From Acidobacteriota bacterium (lineage in GTDB: Bacteria > Acidobacteriota > Blastocatellia > Pyrinomonadales > Pyrinomonadaceae), in assembly GCA_019639135.1 (NCBI GenBank), contig JAHBSL010000002.1, forward strand, positions 62,001 to 126,000: a DNA stretch of 64,000 bases. Reading direction: 5' to 3'. Below are positions 17,840 through 26,012 of this stretch, one piece after another. The notes below the pieces were generated by a model, which was not told the DNA's origin, did no database searches, and was given only the letters and a program-made list of their open reading frames with translations. Position 1 is the first letter of the stretch. Each line of letters starts with the position of its first letter. A program made the translations under genes and the position numbers.

Positions 17840-20125
17840 CTATCCTATCCCAGCAAGGCGATATTTCGCATCGCCGCGAACGCGTTTAATGAGTTCGGCC
17901 GTTTCAGGGTTGACCCGCTTGGCTGTCAGAAGCTTTTCGGCATCGCCGCGGGCGGCCTCGAGGATCTCAAAGTCGCGGACGATATTAGCGATCTTGAACA
18001 TCTGCACACCGGACTGCCGAGTCCCGAAAAGCTCGCCTTCGCCTCGGAGTTCGAGGTCCTTTTCGGCGATCTTAAAGCCGTCGTTCGTTTCTTCCATTAT
18101 TCCGAGCCGCTCTTTTGCAACGGCCGTTTTCTTGTCGCCGGTCAGCAGAACGCAATAGCTTTGCTCGGCTCCGCGGCCGACGCGTCCGCGCAATTGATGC
18201 AATTGCGAGAGGCCGAAACGCTCAGCGTGTTCGATCACCATGGTTGACGCATTCGGAACATCGACACCGACCTCGATGACGGTCGTCGAGACAAGCACCT
18301 CGATCTCGCCCGCAACGAATGCCCGCATTATTGCGTCCTTTTCGTCGCTCTTCATCTTACCGTGGAGCAGGCCAACGGCTCTATGCGGAAAAACGCGGTC
18401 GCGGAGCTCCTCGAACATCGCGGTTGCGGCTTTCAGGTCCAGCTTTTCTGATTCGTCGATCAGGGGATAAACGACATAAGCCTGTCGGCCGAGCTTCAGC
18501 TCGCGTTCGATGCCCTTGTAAACCCCGACACGTTTGTCTTCACCAACGACTACGGTTTTGATCGGCGTTCGGCCGGGCGGGAGTTCGTCTATCACCGAGA
18601 CATCGAGGTCGCCGTAAACCGTCATCGCGAGCGACCTAGGGATCGGCGTTGCCGTCATTACGAGCACGTCCGGGTTCTGGCCGCTTTTTTTCAATGCGGC
18701 ACGCTGCAAAACTCCGAACCGGTGCTGTTCATCGATAACGGCAAGCCCAAGGGTCTCGAACTCGACGCCATCCTGAATTATCGCGTGAGTCCCGATGACG
18801 ATCTGCACCTCGCCCGAGGCGATCGCTTGCCGAGCTTTCTTCTTTTCAGCGGCTTTCAGGCTGCCGGTAAGGAGGCGGACGGAATAACCTGCCGCTTCGA
18901 AAAACCGGACTGCGTTGCGAAAATGCTGTTCGGCGAGGATCTCGGTCGGCGCCATGAGAGCCGTTTGATAGCCGTTCTCGGCTGCCGCAAACATCGCGAT
19001 GAACGCGACGATGGTCTTGCCGCTGCCGACGTCGCCCTGGATGAGCCGGTTCATCGGAGCATCGGACGTCATATCCAAGAATATCTGCTTGACGACCCGG
19101 CGTTGAGCCTCGGTAAGCTCAAAGGGAAGCAGGGCCGCGATGCGTTTCTTGACCGTTTCATTTATCTCGATGACCGCACCTTTTGGTTCCTTCTTTCGCT
19201 CCCCGCGAACCAGTTGAAGAGCGAACGAGAGCCAGAAGAATTCCTCGTAGATAAGCCGCCGGTGAGCCTCGCTGCGGAAGCGCTCGTAGTCTGAGATCGC
19301 GGCTGCCTCCGGCGGGAAATGGACCTCGCACATCGCGTCGCCGCGGCTGATCAATCGATTCGACCGGACGATCTCATCCGGCAGAAACTCGCCGACCGAC
19401 GGCCGGTCGAGCAGCCGCGTTACAGCATAAACGATCTCGCGGAGTCTTTTCGTTTGAAACTGCCCGAGCTTGCGATAGACCGGAACATGGCGGGCCGTGT
19501 GGATGGTCGCAAATTCGGCAACGGACTCATCGGCTTCAAGCTCGTCATCGGGGGCATCGGCTTCCGGGCTTCCAAGCGGCAGGCCCGAGGGGTCCTCGTC
19601 GTTCGGTAGTATCTCAAGCTCCTCGGGCTTGTTGACCTTAAGGACGAAGGTGTTTCGGCGGCCGTCCCACTCCCAACGGCCGTGGGCGACAAAGCGAACG
19701 CCGCGTTTGAACTTGCCCGTGTAGAATTCGATAGCGTGCTTCGCCGCCTTGCCCGACAGGAACCACATCACGACGACCGGCTTTCGCATTCGTTCGCGGT
19801 CGCTGCCGGTGATCTCGAAAATAAAGAGCGGCGGCTGTTTGGGGCCGCGGTTCTTGCCAACCTGAAAGGCTCCTGAGACACGGACATAAAGCTCGACCGA
19901 GGCTTCGAGGCCATCGTAAAGCCGGTCGATCGGGAGCAGGTTCGAGCGATCTTCGTATCGCGTCGGGAAGTATGAAAGCAGGTCTTCGACCGTTGCGTCG
20001 AGCGGCTCGGCCCGGCCCGCATAGGCCCCGACCGCGGCCGCGAGCTTCCGGGCCATCGTCGGCGAAAGAAAGATCTCAGGAAACCGCGGGAGTTCGAGGA
20101 TCGGGGTTTCAAGCGTCAGGCGCAT
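17840..20125 (-). CDS. recG: ATP-dependent DNA helicase RecG
   Basis: 761 residues. RecG remodels stalled replication forks and Holliday junctions. An N-terminal wedge/OB domain is followed by Walker A GDVGSGKT (364-371), the RecG-specific DEQH box (465-468, with DEQHRFGV), MTATPIPRSLA, the helicase C-terminal motifs (LLHGKMKSDEKD, STTVIEVGVDVPNA, QLRGRVGRG) and the C-terminal TRG-like motif region. An acidic insert of about 40 residues (about 167-205, rich in Glu, Asp and Pro) interrupts the wedge domain; it is not typical of E. coli RecG. Forms an operon with rsmD. Confidence 0.96.
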   Translation of the reverse strand: MRLTLETPILELPRFPEIFLSPTMARKLAAAVGAYAGRAEPLDATVEDLLSYFPTRYEDRSNLLPIDRLYDGLEASVELYVRVSGAFQVGKNRGPKQPPLFIFEITGSDRERMRKPVVVMWFLSGKAAKHAIEFYTGKFKRGVRFVAHGRWEWDGRRNTFVLKVNKPEELEILPNDEDPSGLPLGSPEADAPDDELEADESVAEFATIHTARHVPVYRKLGQFQTKRLREIVYAVTRLLDRPSVGEFLPDEIVRSNRLISRGDAMCEVHFPPEAAAISDYERFRSEAHRRLIYEEFFWLSFALQLVRGERKKEPKGAVIEINETVKKRIAALLPFELTEAQRRVVKQIFLDMTSDAPMNRLIQGDVGSGKTIVAFIAMFAAAENGYQTALMAPTEILAEQHFRNAVRFFEAAGYSVRLLTGSLKAAEKKKARQAIASGEVQIVIGTHAIIQDGVEFETLGLAVIDEQHRFGVLQRAALKKSGQNPDVLVMTATPIPRSLAMTVYGDLDVSVIDELPPGRTPIKTVVVGEDKRVGVYKGIERELKLGRQAYVVYPLIDESEKLDLKAATAMFEELRDRVFPHRAVGLLHGKMKSDEKDAIMRAFVAGEIEVLVSTTVIEVGVDVPNASTMVIEHAERFGLSQLHQLRGRVGRGAEQSYCVLLTGDKKTAVAKERLGIMEETNDGFKIAEKDLELRGEGELFGTRQSGVQMFKIANIVRDFEILEAARGDAEKLLTAKRVNPETAELIKRVRGDAKYRLAGIG

Positions 20126-20180
20126 CGTTTGGCATGGATTTTAGCAGAAGTCCGGCAGGCATCAGAGCCGCAGCTTGCCG

Positions 20181-20882
20181 TTAGGTCTCAAGGGTGAACG
20201 GGTTAAAATTCGTATCCTTGTCGTAGTAATCCTCTTTCTCCGCTCGCTTGAGAAATCCGACGATGATGTATGTGAACGGTGTTGCGAGCACCTCCCAGAG
20301 GACCTTTAGGATGTAGTTGCCGATCATCACGCTGATGACCTGCTCGGTGGGCCAAACGCCGAGGAACGCGACCGGGTAAAAGATCAGGCTATCCGCCATT
20401 TCGCCGAAGATGGTCGAACCGATGGTTCGCGTCCAGAGAAATCGGCCGCGGGTCAGGAGCTTCATCTTCGCCAGGACGAAAGAATTAACGAATTCGCCCG
20501 CCCAAAAACCGAGCACCGAGGCGGCGACGATCCTCGGCGTCTGCCCAAAGATCATGTTGACGGCTTCGACGTACTCGGGCGGCATCGTCCGTGCGACCGG
20601 TAGATTGGTGACCGTAACGGCCATCAGTGAAGCGAAGATCAACGCCCCGAACCCGGCCCAGATCACACGCCGCGAGCGGGCGTAGCCGTAAACCTCTGTG
20701 AGAATGTCGCCGAAGAGATAGCTGATCGGGAAAAAGAGAACGCCTGCCCCGAAGATGTACTCACCGTACAAGGGCAGGTTTACGTAAGAGACCTTATGAA
20801 CGCCGATCAGGTTCGAACACAAAATGACCGCGACGAATGCGGCCATTATCAGGTCGTAGTATTTATATTGCCGTGTTGCCAA
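20181..20882 (-). CDS. Queuosine precursor transporter (YhhQ family)
   Basis: 233 residues, about six hydrophobic segments. The sequence follows the COG1738/DUF165 family: N-terminal CSNLIGVHKV, the helix GAGVLFFPISYLFGDILTEVYGY (shown in part), a conserved FWAGEFVNS, and TIFGEMADSLIF. Members import queuine or preQ0/preQ1 for tRNA modification. This fits the tgt gene at the right edge of the window, which inserts the base into tRNA. It is transcribed towards recG, 56 bases away. Confidence 0.9.
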   Translation of the reverse strand: MATRQYKYYDLIMAAFVAVILCSNLIGVHKVSYVNLPLYGEYIFGAGVLFFPISYLFGDILTEVYGYARSRRVIWAGFGALIFASLMAVTVTNLPVARTMPPEYVEAVNMIFGQTPRIVAASVLGFWAGEFVNSFVLAKMKLLTRGRFLWTRTIGSTIFGEMADSLIFYPVAFLGVWPTEQVISVMIGNYILKVLWEVLATPFTYIIVGFLKRAEKEDYYDKDTNFNPFTLET

Positions 20883-20946
20883 GCAGGTTAGCCAGCGCTC
20901 TTTCGATCAAGGCTTAAGTCTAGCAAATGGCGTCGTTTATGCAATA

Positions 20947-20978
20947 CGAAAAACGGAGCACGCCTTTCAACGTGCTCC
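20947..20978 (-). terminator. Intrinsic terminator of rpsT
   Basis: On the minus strand GGAGCACG and CGTGCTCC (20955-20962 with 20971-20978) form an 8-bp stem with an 8-base loop, followed by GTTTTTCG. It lies 30 bases past the rpsT stop. Confidence 0.8.
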
Positions 20979-21008
20979 GGAAACAAAAGGAGGAGGATGG
21001 AAACTATT

Positions 21009-21275
21009 TTATTGGGCAAGGCCCGAAACGTGCTTGGTCAACCGCGACTTGTAACGTGCCGCTGTGTTGCGGTGAATAACGCCCTTATTCACCGATTTGT
21101 CGATGAGCGCTACGGTCTCGCCAAGCAGGTCGCTGCTGGCCTTCGAGTCCGAGGCTCCGATCGCTGCACGAAGCTTTTTGATCTGAGTGCGGAGCTTACC
21201 GCGGTTCGCTCGGTTGATGTCGCGGCGTTTTTCATTCTGTCTGATCCGCTTTTCGGCTGATTTATGATTTGCCAT
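21009..21275 (-). CDS. rpsT: 30S ribosomal protein S20
   Basis: 88 residues, standard length. The start MANHKSAEKRIRQNEKRR and the Lys/Arg-rich helical body (LRTQIKKLRAAI, IHRNTAARYKSRLTKHV) are the S20 signature. It binds 16S rRNA in the small subunit. It has its own terminator downstream, and about 70 bases separate it from the J-domain gene upstream on the same strand. Confidence 0.97.
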   Translation of the reverse strand: MANHKSAEKRIRQNEKRRDINRANRGKLRTQIKKLRAAIGASDSKASSDLLGETVALIDKSVNKGVIHRNTAARYKSRLTKHVSGLAQ

Positions 21276-21343
21276 TTCTTATCTGTCCTCAAAAGCTGCC
21301 TTTATCGGCAAACACAAGATAATAGTATCTGGCCCGTTTCAAG

Positions 21344-22156
21344 TCAAGTTTCGAGGCGGGTCAGGACCGAATGGGCAAGATCGGCGATCATAACGAATAT
21401 CGGCGGATAAAAGATGAACTCCGGGTGCAGTGTCGCCGAAAAGATCCGGGGCATCGTTACGGCAAGAAACTGCGAATAATTGCCGATCACGAGTCCGAGG
21501 GCAAAGCTTAAGACGAGTGAGCCGAGGATCAGGGCCGCAACGGTCAGCCGCGAGAATCTCTTTTTCGGTTCTCTTGGTGCGTCGAAGATCGAGTCGTGTA
21601 TCTCGTCGTCATCATAGGTGAATCGGTCGAGCCCCTGGCGGATACGGCCATAGATGTGGAATAATCCGGCCGCGAAAAGAAAGACAATGATGATCTTGAT
21701 GATCACCGGAGCGTTGAGGAAATAATGCGGCTTGCCGTAGGCGACCAGAAACGTTGAGAGTATGAGAGCTACGGCGGGAAAGATGAGCTTCTGCAGCTCG
21801 GCCGATTGGCGTCGCTCCTCTGCGACCATCCGGTTAATTATCTCGTTGTAGCGGTGCTCGTAAACGAGCTGACGCCAGCGGCGGGCGTGACTGTTTGAAG
21901 AGGTGAAGATCGAATCGTCGCCGTTGCCATTGCCGTTGTTGTACTGGGCTTCAAGCAGCTTGCGGTCGTAGCGATCCCGCTCACGTGGGTTGCCGAGCAC
22001 TTCGTAAGCCTCGGCGATCGCGGCAAATGCCTTTGCTGTCTCCTCTGATCCCTCGTTCTTGTCCGGATGAAGTTCACGCGCAAGCCGCCGATACGCGGAC
22101 TTGATCTCGTTCTTCGAGGCTCGCTGCGAAACCTTTAGGACGTCGTAATAATTCAC
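21344..22156 (-). CDS. J-domain protein with C-terminal membrane segments
   Basis: About 270 residues from the GTG at 22156 (product begins MNYYDVLKVSQRAS, the usual J-domain start); the frame extends to another GTG at 22225. The J domain fills the first 70 residues and keeps the HPD tripeptide (HPDKNEG) needed to stimulate DnaK. There is no Gly/Phe region or zinc fingers. Four hydrophobic segments follow (FPAVALILSTFLVAYG, VIIKIIIVFLFAAGLF, LTVAALILGSLVLSFALGLV and FIFYPPIFVMIADLA). It is therefore a membrane-anchored type III J protein that recruits DnaK to the membrane. It lies downstream of exbD on the same strand and may share its transcript. Confidence 0.85.
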   Translation of the reverse strand: MNYYDVLKVSQRASKNEIKSAYRRLARELHPDKNEGSEETAKAFAAIAEAYEVLGNPRERDRYDRKLLEAQYNNGNGNGDDSIFTSSNSHARRWRQLVYEHRYNEIINRMVAEERRQSAELQKLIFPAVALILSTFLVAYGKPHYFLNAPVIIKIIIVFLFAAGLFHIYGRIRQGLDRFTYDDDEIHDSIFDAPREPKKRFSRLTVAALILGSLVLSFALGLVIGNYSQFLAVTMPRIFSATLHPEFIFYPPIFVMIADLAHSVLTRLET

Positions 22157-22265
22157 TGACCGAAAGCTCGAACGGATGTCTAATCTGGGAGAGATCTGGC
22201 GGGTTGTAGAGCACTCGCCACTCACGAAAAGTATAACATAATTCGCCCCGCGAACTTCTGTTCAC

Positions 22266-22718
22266 CTACTGCTCGAGCTGATCTATCTGAAGGCTTACGG
22301 GCGAAGCACCGGCCAGCTTTACCGAATCGACGATTCTTGCGACCGATCCGTAGTCAAGGGCTTTCGGGGCCTTGATGAAGACCGTGCGTTCAATGTCTGT
22401 TTTTCCGGTTTTCGGGTCGGTTCGAAATGCATTGTTCGCGAGACGTTCTGCGAACGTCTCCATTAAAAGTGCGATCATTTCATCCGGCTCGGCGACTGTC
22501 GCGATCGGGCCGCTATTGTTTACCGAAAGATTGCCGAGGCGGTCTGCTCGAATGACGATCGTGTCAGGGTGAGGCGTGACATAGCGTGTAGCGGCCGGCT
22601 CGGAAGGAACCCGCGTTTCAAGGCTGCTTGGGCGGGTCGGAGTGACTATCATAAAAATGATCAAAAGGACGAGAAGGACATCGATAAGCGGGGTTACATT
22701 TATCTCGGGTCGGTTCAT
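22266..22718 (-). CDS. exbD: ExbD/TolR-family biopolymer transport protein
   Basis: 150 residues. A short cytoplasmic start (MNRPEINVTPLIDV) leads into a single TM helix that holds the conserved Asp (LIDVLLVLLIIFMIVTP) used in proton-driven force transmission, then a periplasmic domain of about 110 residues ending KLAGASPVSLQ. The partner channel proteins ExbB/TolQ and a TonB/TolA gene are not adjacent. A very good AGGAGG ribosome site precedes the ATG. An ECF-type promoter lies about 25 bases upstream, nearly identical to the one before the sigma-factor gene at 41.4 kb. Confidence 0.9.
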   Translation of the reverse strand: MNRPEINVTPLIDVLLVLLIIFMIVTPTRPSSLETRVPSEPAATRYVTPHPDTIVIRADRLGNLSVNNSGPIATVAEPDEMIALLMETFAERLANNAFRTDPKTGKTDIERTVFIKAPKALDYGSVARIVDSVKLAGASPVSLQIDQLEQ

Positions 22719-22740
22719 TTCGGGTTCCTCCTTTTAGGCG

Positions 22741-22768
22741 TTAGACACCGAAATTGAGGAAATGTTCC
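22741..22768 (-). promoter_or_regulatory. ECF sigma factor promoter before exbD
   Basis: On the minus strand: -35 GGAAC (22768-22764), 17-base spacer, -10 GTCTAA (22746-22741). The shared surroundings (GGGAACATTT... and CGGTGTCTAA) match the promoter at 41509-41536. Transcription would start near 22734, about 16 bases before the exbD ATG. Confidence 0.7.
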
Positions 22769-22780
22769 CGAAATGGGTGC

Positions 22781-24148
22781 TCACTTTACACCGAGGGCTT
22801 GAAGAAGAGCTTTTGCCTTAAGCAGCGATTCGCGATATTCGCTTTCCGGGTCGCTGTCGATAACAACGCCGCCCCCGACATTGAAACGTGCCTCCGAGCC
22901 CTCGATCGTTACGGTCCGAATTGCCACGTTCGAATCGATAAAAGGACCGAGCGGCTTAAATTCATCACCCGGCACTACGATCCCGATCGAACCCATCGAA
23001 ATCCCGCGGGCGATCGGTTCGATCTCGCCGATGATCTGCATCGTCCTAACCTTTGGGGCACCGGTGATCGAGCCGCTCGGAAAAAGCGATAGCAGAACCT
23101 CACCGAGACCGGTGCCCGGACGCAGTTTGCCGCGGACGGTCGAGACAAGATGGAAGAGCGTAGAATGTTCCTCAACCGCACAAAGCTCATCTACCGCCAC
23201 CGAACCGAACTCGCAGATCCGCCCGAGGTCGTTGCGAAGCAGATCGACGATCATTGTGTTCTCCGCTCGGTCCTTCGCGCTCTCGGCCAGAGACTTCCGC
23301 AGTGCAACGTCCTCTTCCGGAGTCGTACCACGCCTGATCGTGCCCTTGATGGGAGCGACAGTGATCCAATCACCCTCGATACGAAAGAAGCGTTCGGGTG
23401 AGGAGGAAACCACCGCCGTGTCGCCGCGTTGAATGAACGCAGCAAATGCGGAAGGGTTCTGCCGCCGAAGCCGGGTGAATACCTCGCCGGGCGGAACTGC
23501 GGCCTCAAATTCAATGGCGAATTGCTGTGTGAGGTTTGCCTGATAGGTATCGCCGCTACGGATGTATTCCCTAATTTGCTCGACCGCTGAGACATATTCA
23601 TCTTTGATGAAGCTCGAACGTACCGACCGGGCATCCGGTAATTCAGTTGCCGTTGAAACGGTGGCCTGTAAAACGCTTTCGAGTTCTTCATACCGGCTTT
23701 CGTTGCCGGTTAGATACGTTTCTCCGCTCGAATAATCATGAACGACAAGTGTGTCGTATCGTGCGGCGTATGCATACGGCTCATTTGAAAGGCTGGGTAA
23801 ATGTACGGGCTTCGGCTGCAGCGTCGCACCGAATTCGTAGGCGAGTGTAAAGATGCTCGCACCGCCGCCGGTCACGAATTCCATAAGCTCGGCCAACCCT
23901 TCTTGGCCACCGGCTTTCAACTCGAACACATCCACCGGATCGGCCGCGGCGATAAGGAGATGAGAGCCGAGATAGCCGACGCCAGAGCTGTCAAGGACCG
24001 CCGCCCGCCGCTGGGTCGGAATCGCAGAAAATGCATATACCACGTCAGTGGCTGTTGCATTGATCTCCCTCATCGGAATGGATGATATCACGCCCGCATT
24101 GGCGTTTTTCAAAATCGCCGAATTGGCGTAATATACCTCAGACCTCAC
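22781..24148 (-). CDS. pabB: Aminodeoxychorismate synthase component I
   Basis: 455 residues in the longest frame; an ATG at codon 26 (24073) would leave about 100 bases for promoters to the divergent permease and may be the true start. It makes 4-amino-4-deoxychorismate for folate. The chorismate-binding domain holds PIKGT at 266-270: Lys268 is the nucleophile that marks PabB and separates it from anthranilate synthase (PIAGT). LLRNDLGR, FPSGSITGAPK and GGGVVIDSDPESEY are also present. No pabA (glutaminase) or pabC is adjacent. Confidence 0.92.
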   Translation of the reverse strand: MRSEVYYANSAILKNANAGVISSIPMREINATATDVVYAFSAIPTQRRAAVLDSSGVGYLGSHLLIAAADPVDVFELKAGGQEGLAELMEFVTGGGASIFTLAYEFGATLQPKPVHLPSLSNEPYAYAARYDTLVVHDYSSGETYLTGNESRYEELESVLQATVSTATELPDARSVRSSFIKDEYVSAVEQIREYIRSGDTYQANLTQQFAIEFEAAVPPGEVFTRLRRQNPSAFAAFIQRGDTAVVSSSPERFFRIEGDWITVAPIKGTIRRGTTPEEDVALRKSLAESAKDRAENTMIVDLLRNDLGRICEFGSVAVDELCAVEEHSTLFHLVSTVRGKLRPGTGLGEVLLSLFPSGSITGAPKVRTMQIIGEIEPIARGISMGSIGIVVPGDEFKPLGPFIDSNVAIRTVTIEGSEARFNVGGGVVIDSDPESEYRESLLKAKALLQALGVK

Positions 24149-24172
24149 TTTCCGGTCCTGTCCGTAAAATTT

Positions 24173-25684
24173 ATGACCCTCGACACAAACGATAAGTACG
24201 CACTTGTTCGCGGCTTGGGGCTGATCGCCGCCGCATCGGTGATCATCGGTAACGTTATTGGTACCGGCGTGTTCTTTAAGGCAAGGATCATGACCTGCAA
24301 CGTCGGTGAGCCGACCTGGGTCGTCATCGCATGGATCGCCGCCGGCCTGCTTGCCCTTGCTGGCTCGCTTACTTATGCGGAGCTCACGGCGATGAAGCCG
24401 CAGGCGAGTGCCGAATATGTGCTGCTCCGCGATGCTTACGGCAAGATATCAAGCTTTCTATATGGCTGGATGCAGATGCTTATCGCGAAGACCGGTTCAA
24501 TGGCGGCACTTGCTGTCGCCTTTGCCATCGCATTGAACAGCTATCTCGACGAAAAGCTCGGCTACACCCTCGTTTCTATTCCGGTCGGGTCATCCAGTAT
24601 CGAGCTCACAACCCTTCAGGTCATCGCCATTATGGCGATCATTATTTTCACTACATTAAATAGTGCTTCGGTCGCCGTCAGCGGAAAGATCGCGACCGTT
24701 CTGACCTTCGTTAAGATCGCTTTGGTCGTTCTCGTCGGGCTCGGGGCGTTCATGTTCGTGACCGGAGGCAGTTTCGATAATTTCGGCATGACGGCCGCCG
24801 GTGCCGAGTGCCTTGACGTCGCGGAATCACAGCGTTACGGACACGTCAATTATTCATTCTTCGCGGGTTTTGCCGCGGCAATGCTCGGAGCTCTTTGGGG
24901 TTATGATGGTTGGAACCAGCTAACATTCGTTGCAGGGGAAGTGAAGGACCCGAACCGCAACATTCCGCTCGCGATCATCGGCAGCACCGTTTTGATCATG
25001 GTGCTTTACGTTTTCGTTCACATCGCTTATTTCTACGTCCTTGATCCGACATCGATCGCATCCGTGAACAAGGATGTAGCCGTGGCGAACGTTGTTTTGG
25101 GCAAGTTCTTTGCGGCAGATGCGGCGACGGCGCTGACGGGCGTCGCCGTCGCGATCTTTACAATGGGCCTCGTGCTTTCATCGCTCGGTTCGCTCCATAC
25201 ATCTATCCTGGCCGGTGCACGCGTTCCTTACGCGATGGCTCGCGACCGCCAGTTCTTCTCGCGGTTCGGCACGCTCTCGATCAACGGCGTCCCGATCGCC
25301 TCGCTGATCTTGCAGGGAGCCTGGGCGATCCTGCTGATCCTGTCTGATTCGCTTTGGCGGCTCTACGACAAGGAGAATGCGCTGTTCGATACGCTGACAA
25401 ACTACGTCGTTTTTGGCTCGTTCATCTTTTATGCGTTGATCACATCTACCGTCTTCATCTTCCGCAAGCGTTACCCGGATGCGGAGCGGCCGTATAAGAC
25501 CTTCGGCTACCCGGTCATTCCGGTGATCTTTTTGCTGGTAACGGCCTGGCTGCTGCTACAGACGCTCTATGATGACACGGCAAATTCTTTGATCGGTATC
25601 GGGCTGATACTGCTCGGACTTCCGTTTTATTATTATCTGAATAACAGGAACAAAGACGCAGAAACCGAAAATGGCAATGAATGA
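24173..25684 (+). CDS. APC-family amino-acid permease
   Basis: 503 residues with about twelve hydrophobic segments. The first helix has the glycine-rich unwound motif of the LAT/APC type (ASVIIGNVIGTGVF), and GYDGWNQLTFVAGEVKDPNR is the conserved loop of amino-acid/polyamine antiporters. The C-terminus has YPVIPVIFLLVTAWLL. It probably moves amino acids across the inner membrane; the substrate is not clear. Its 3' end overlaps the PilZ gene by 14 bases, so the two are cotranslated. Confidence 0.9.
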   Translation: MTLDTNDKYALVRGLGLIAAASVIIGNVIGTGVFFKARIMTCNVGEPTWVVIAWIAAGLLALAGSLTYAELTAMKPQASAEYVLLRDAYGKISSFLYGWMQMLIAKTGSMAALAVAFAIALNSYLDEKLGYTLVSIPVGSSSIELTTLQVIAIMAIIIFTTLNSASVAVSGKIATVLTFVKIALVVLVGLGAFMFVTGGSFDNFGMTAAGAECLDVAESQRYGHVNYSFFAGFAAAMLGALWGYDGWNQLTFVAGEVKDPNRNIPLAIIGSTVLIMVLYVFVHIAYFYVLDPTSIASVNKDVAVANVVLGKFFAADAATALTGVAVAIFTMGLVLSSLGSLHTSILAGARVPYAMARDRQFFSRFGTLSINGVPIASLILQGAWAILLILSDSLWRLYDKENALFDTLTNYVVFGSFIFYALITSTVFIFRKRYPDAERPYKTFGYPVIPVIFLLVTAWLLLQTLYDDTANSLIGIGLILLGLPFYYYLNNRNKDAETENGNE

Positions 25685-26009
25685 TAGAAGAAGCGGTCGC
25701 GAACGCCGCTCTGTTGCACGGTCAAAAGCGGCCGTTGACATCGAGTGGGAAAATCATCTTGGCCGGCATACGGGCACGATAAGCGATATCAGCCGACAAG
25801 GATGTTTTGTGTTGACCGGCGGCGATTTCGTTAACGGCGAGACGGTCTTTCTTTATCTGCCGCTTTCCACCGGAGACCTGGTGCGAATTCACGGCGAGAT
25901 CACGAACAACGTCTTCGAGATAGGATTTGCGGTCAAGTTCGAGGGGCTTTCGGAGACGGAACTAGAGTTCATCGATAATTTCATAGCCTTCCATTCAGAG
26001 GAAGGGTAG
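25671..26009 (+). CDS. PilZ-domain protein (c-di-GMP receptor)
   Basis: 112 residues, a single PilZ domain. The two c-di-GMP-binding motifs are present: RxxxR as R13-SVA-R17 and (D/N)xSxxG as D39-I-S41-RQ-G44. Strand pattern and length are normal. It overlaps the permease gene, and may tune transport or another membrane process in response to c-di-GMP. PilZ proteins commonly act by protein contact, and the partner is not evident. PilT at 46 kb is a possible functional link but is not adjacent. Confidence 0.88.
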   Translation: MAMNDRRSGRERRSVARSKAAVDIEWENHLGRHTGTISDISRQGCFVLTGGDFVNGETVFLYLPLSTGDLVRIHGEITNNVFEIGFAVKFEGLSETELEFIDNFIAFHSEEG

Positions 26010-26012
26010 GCA

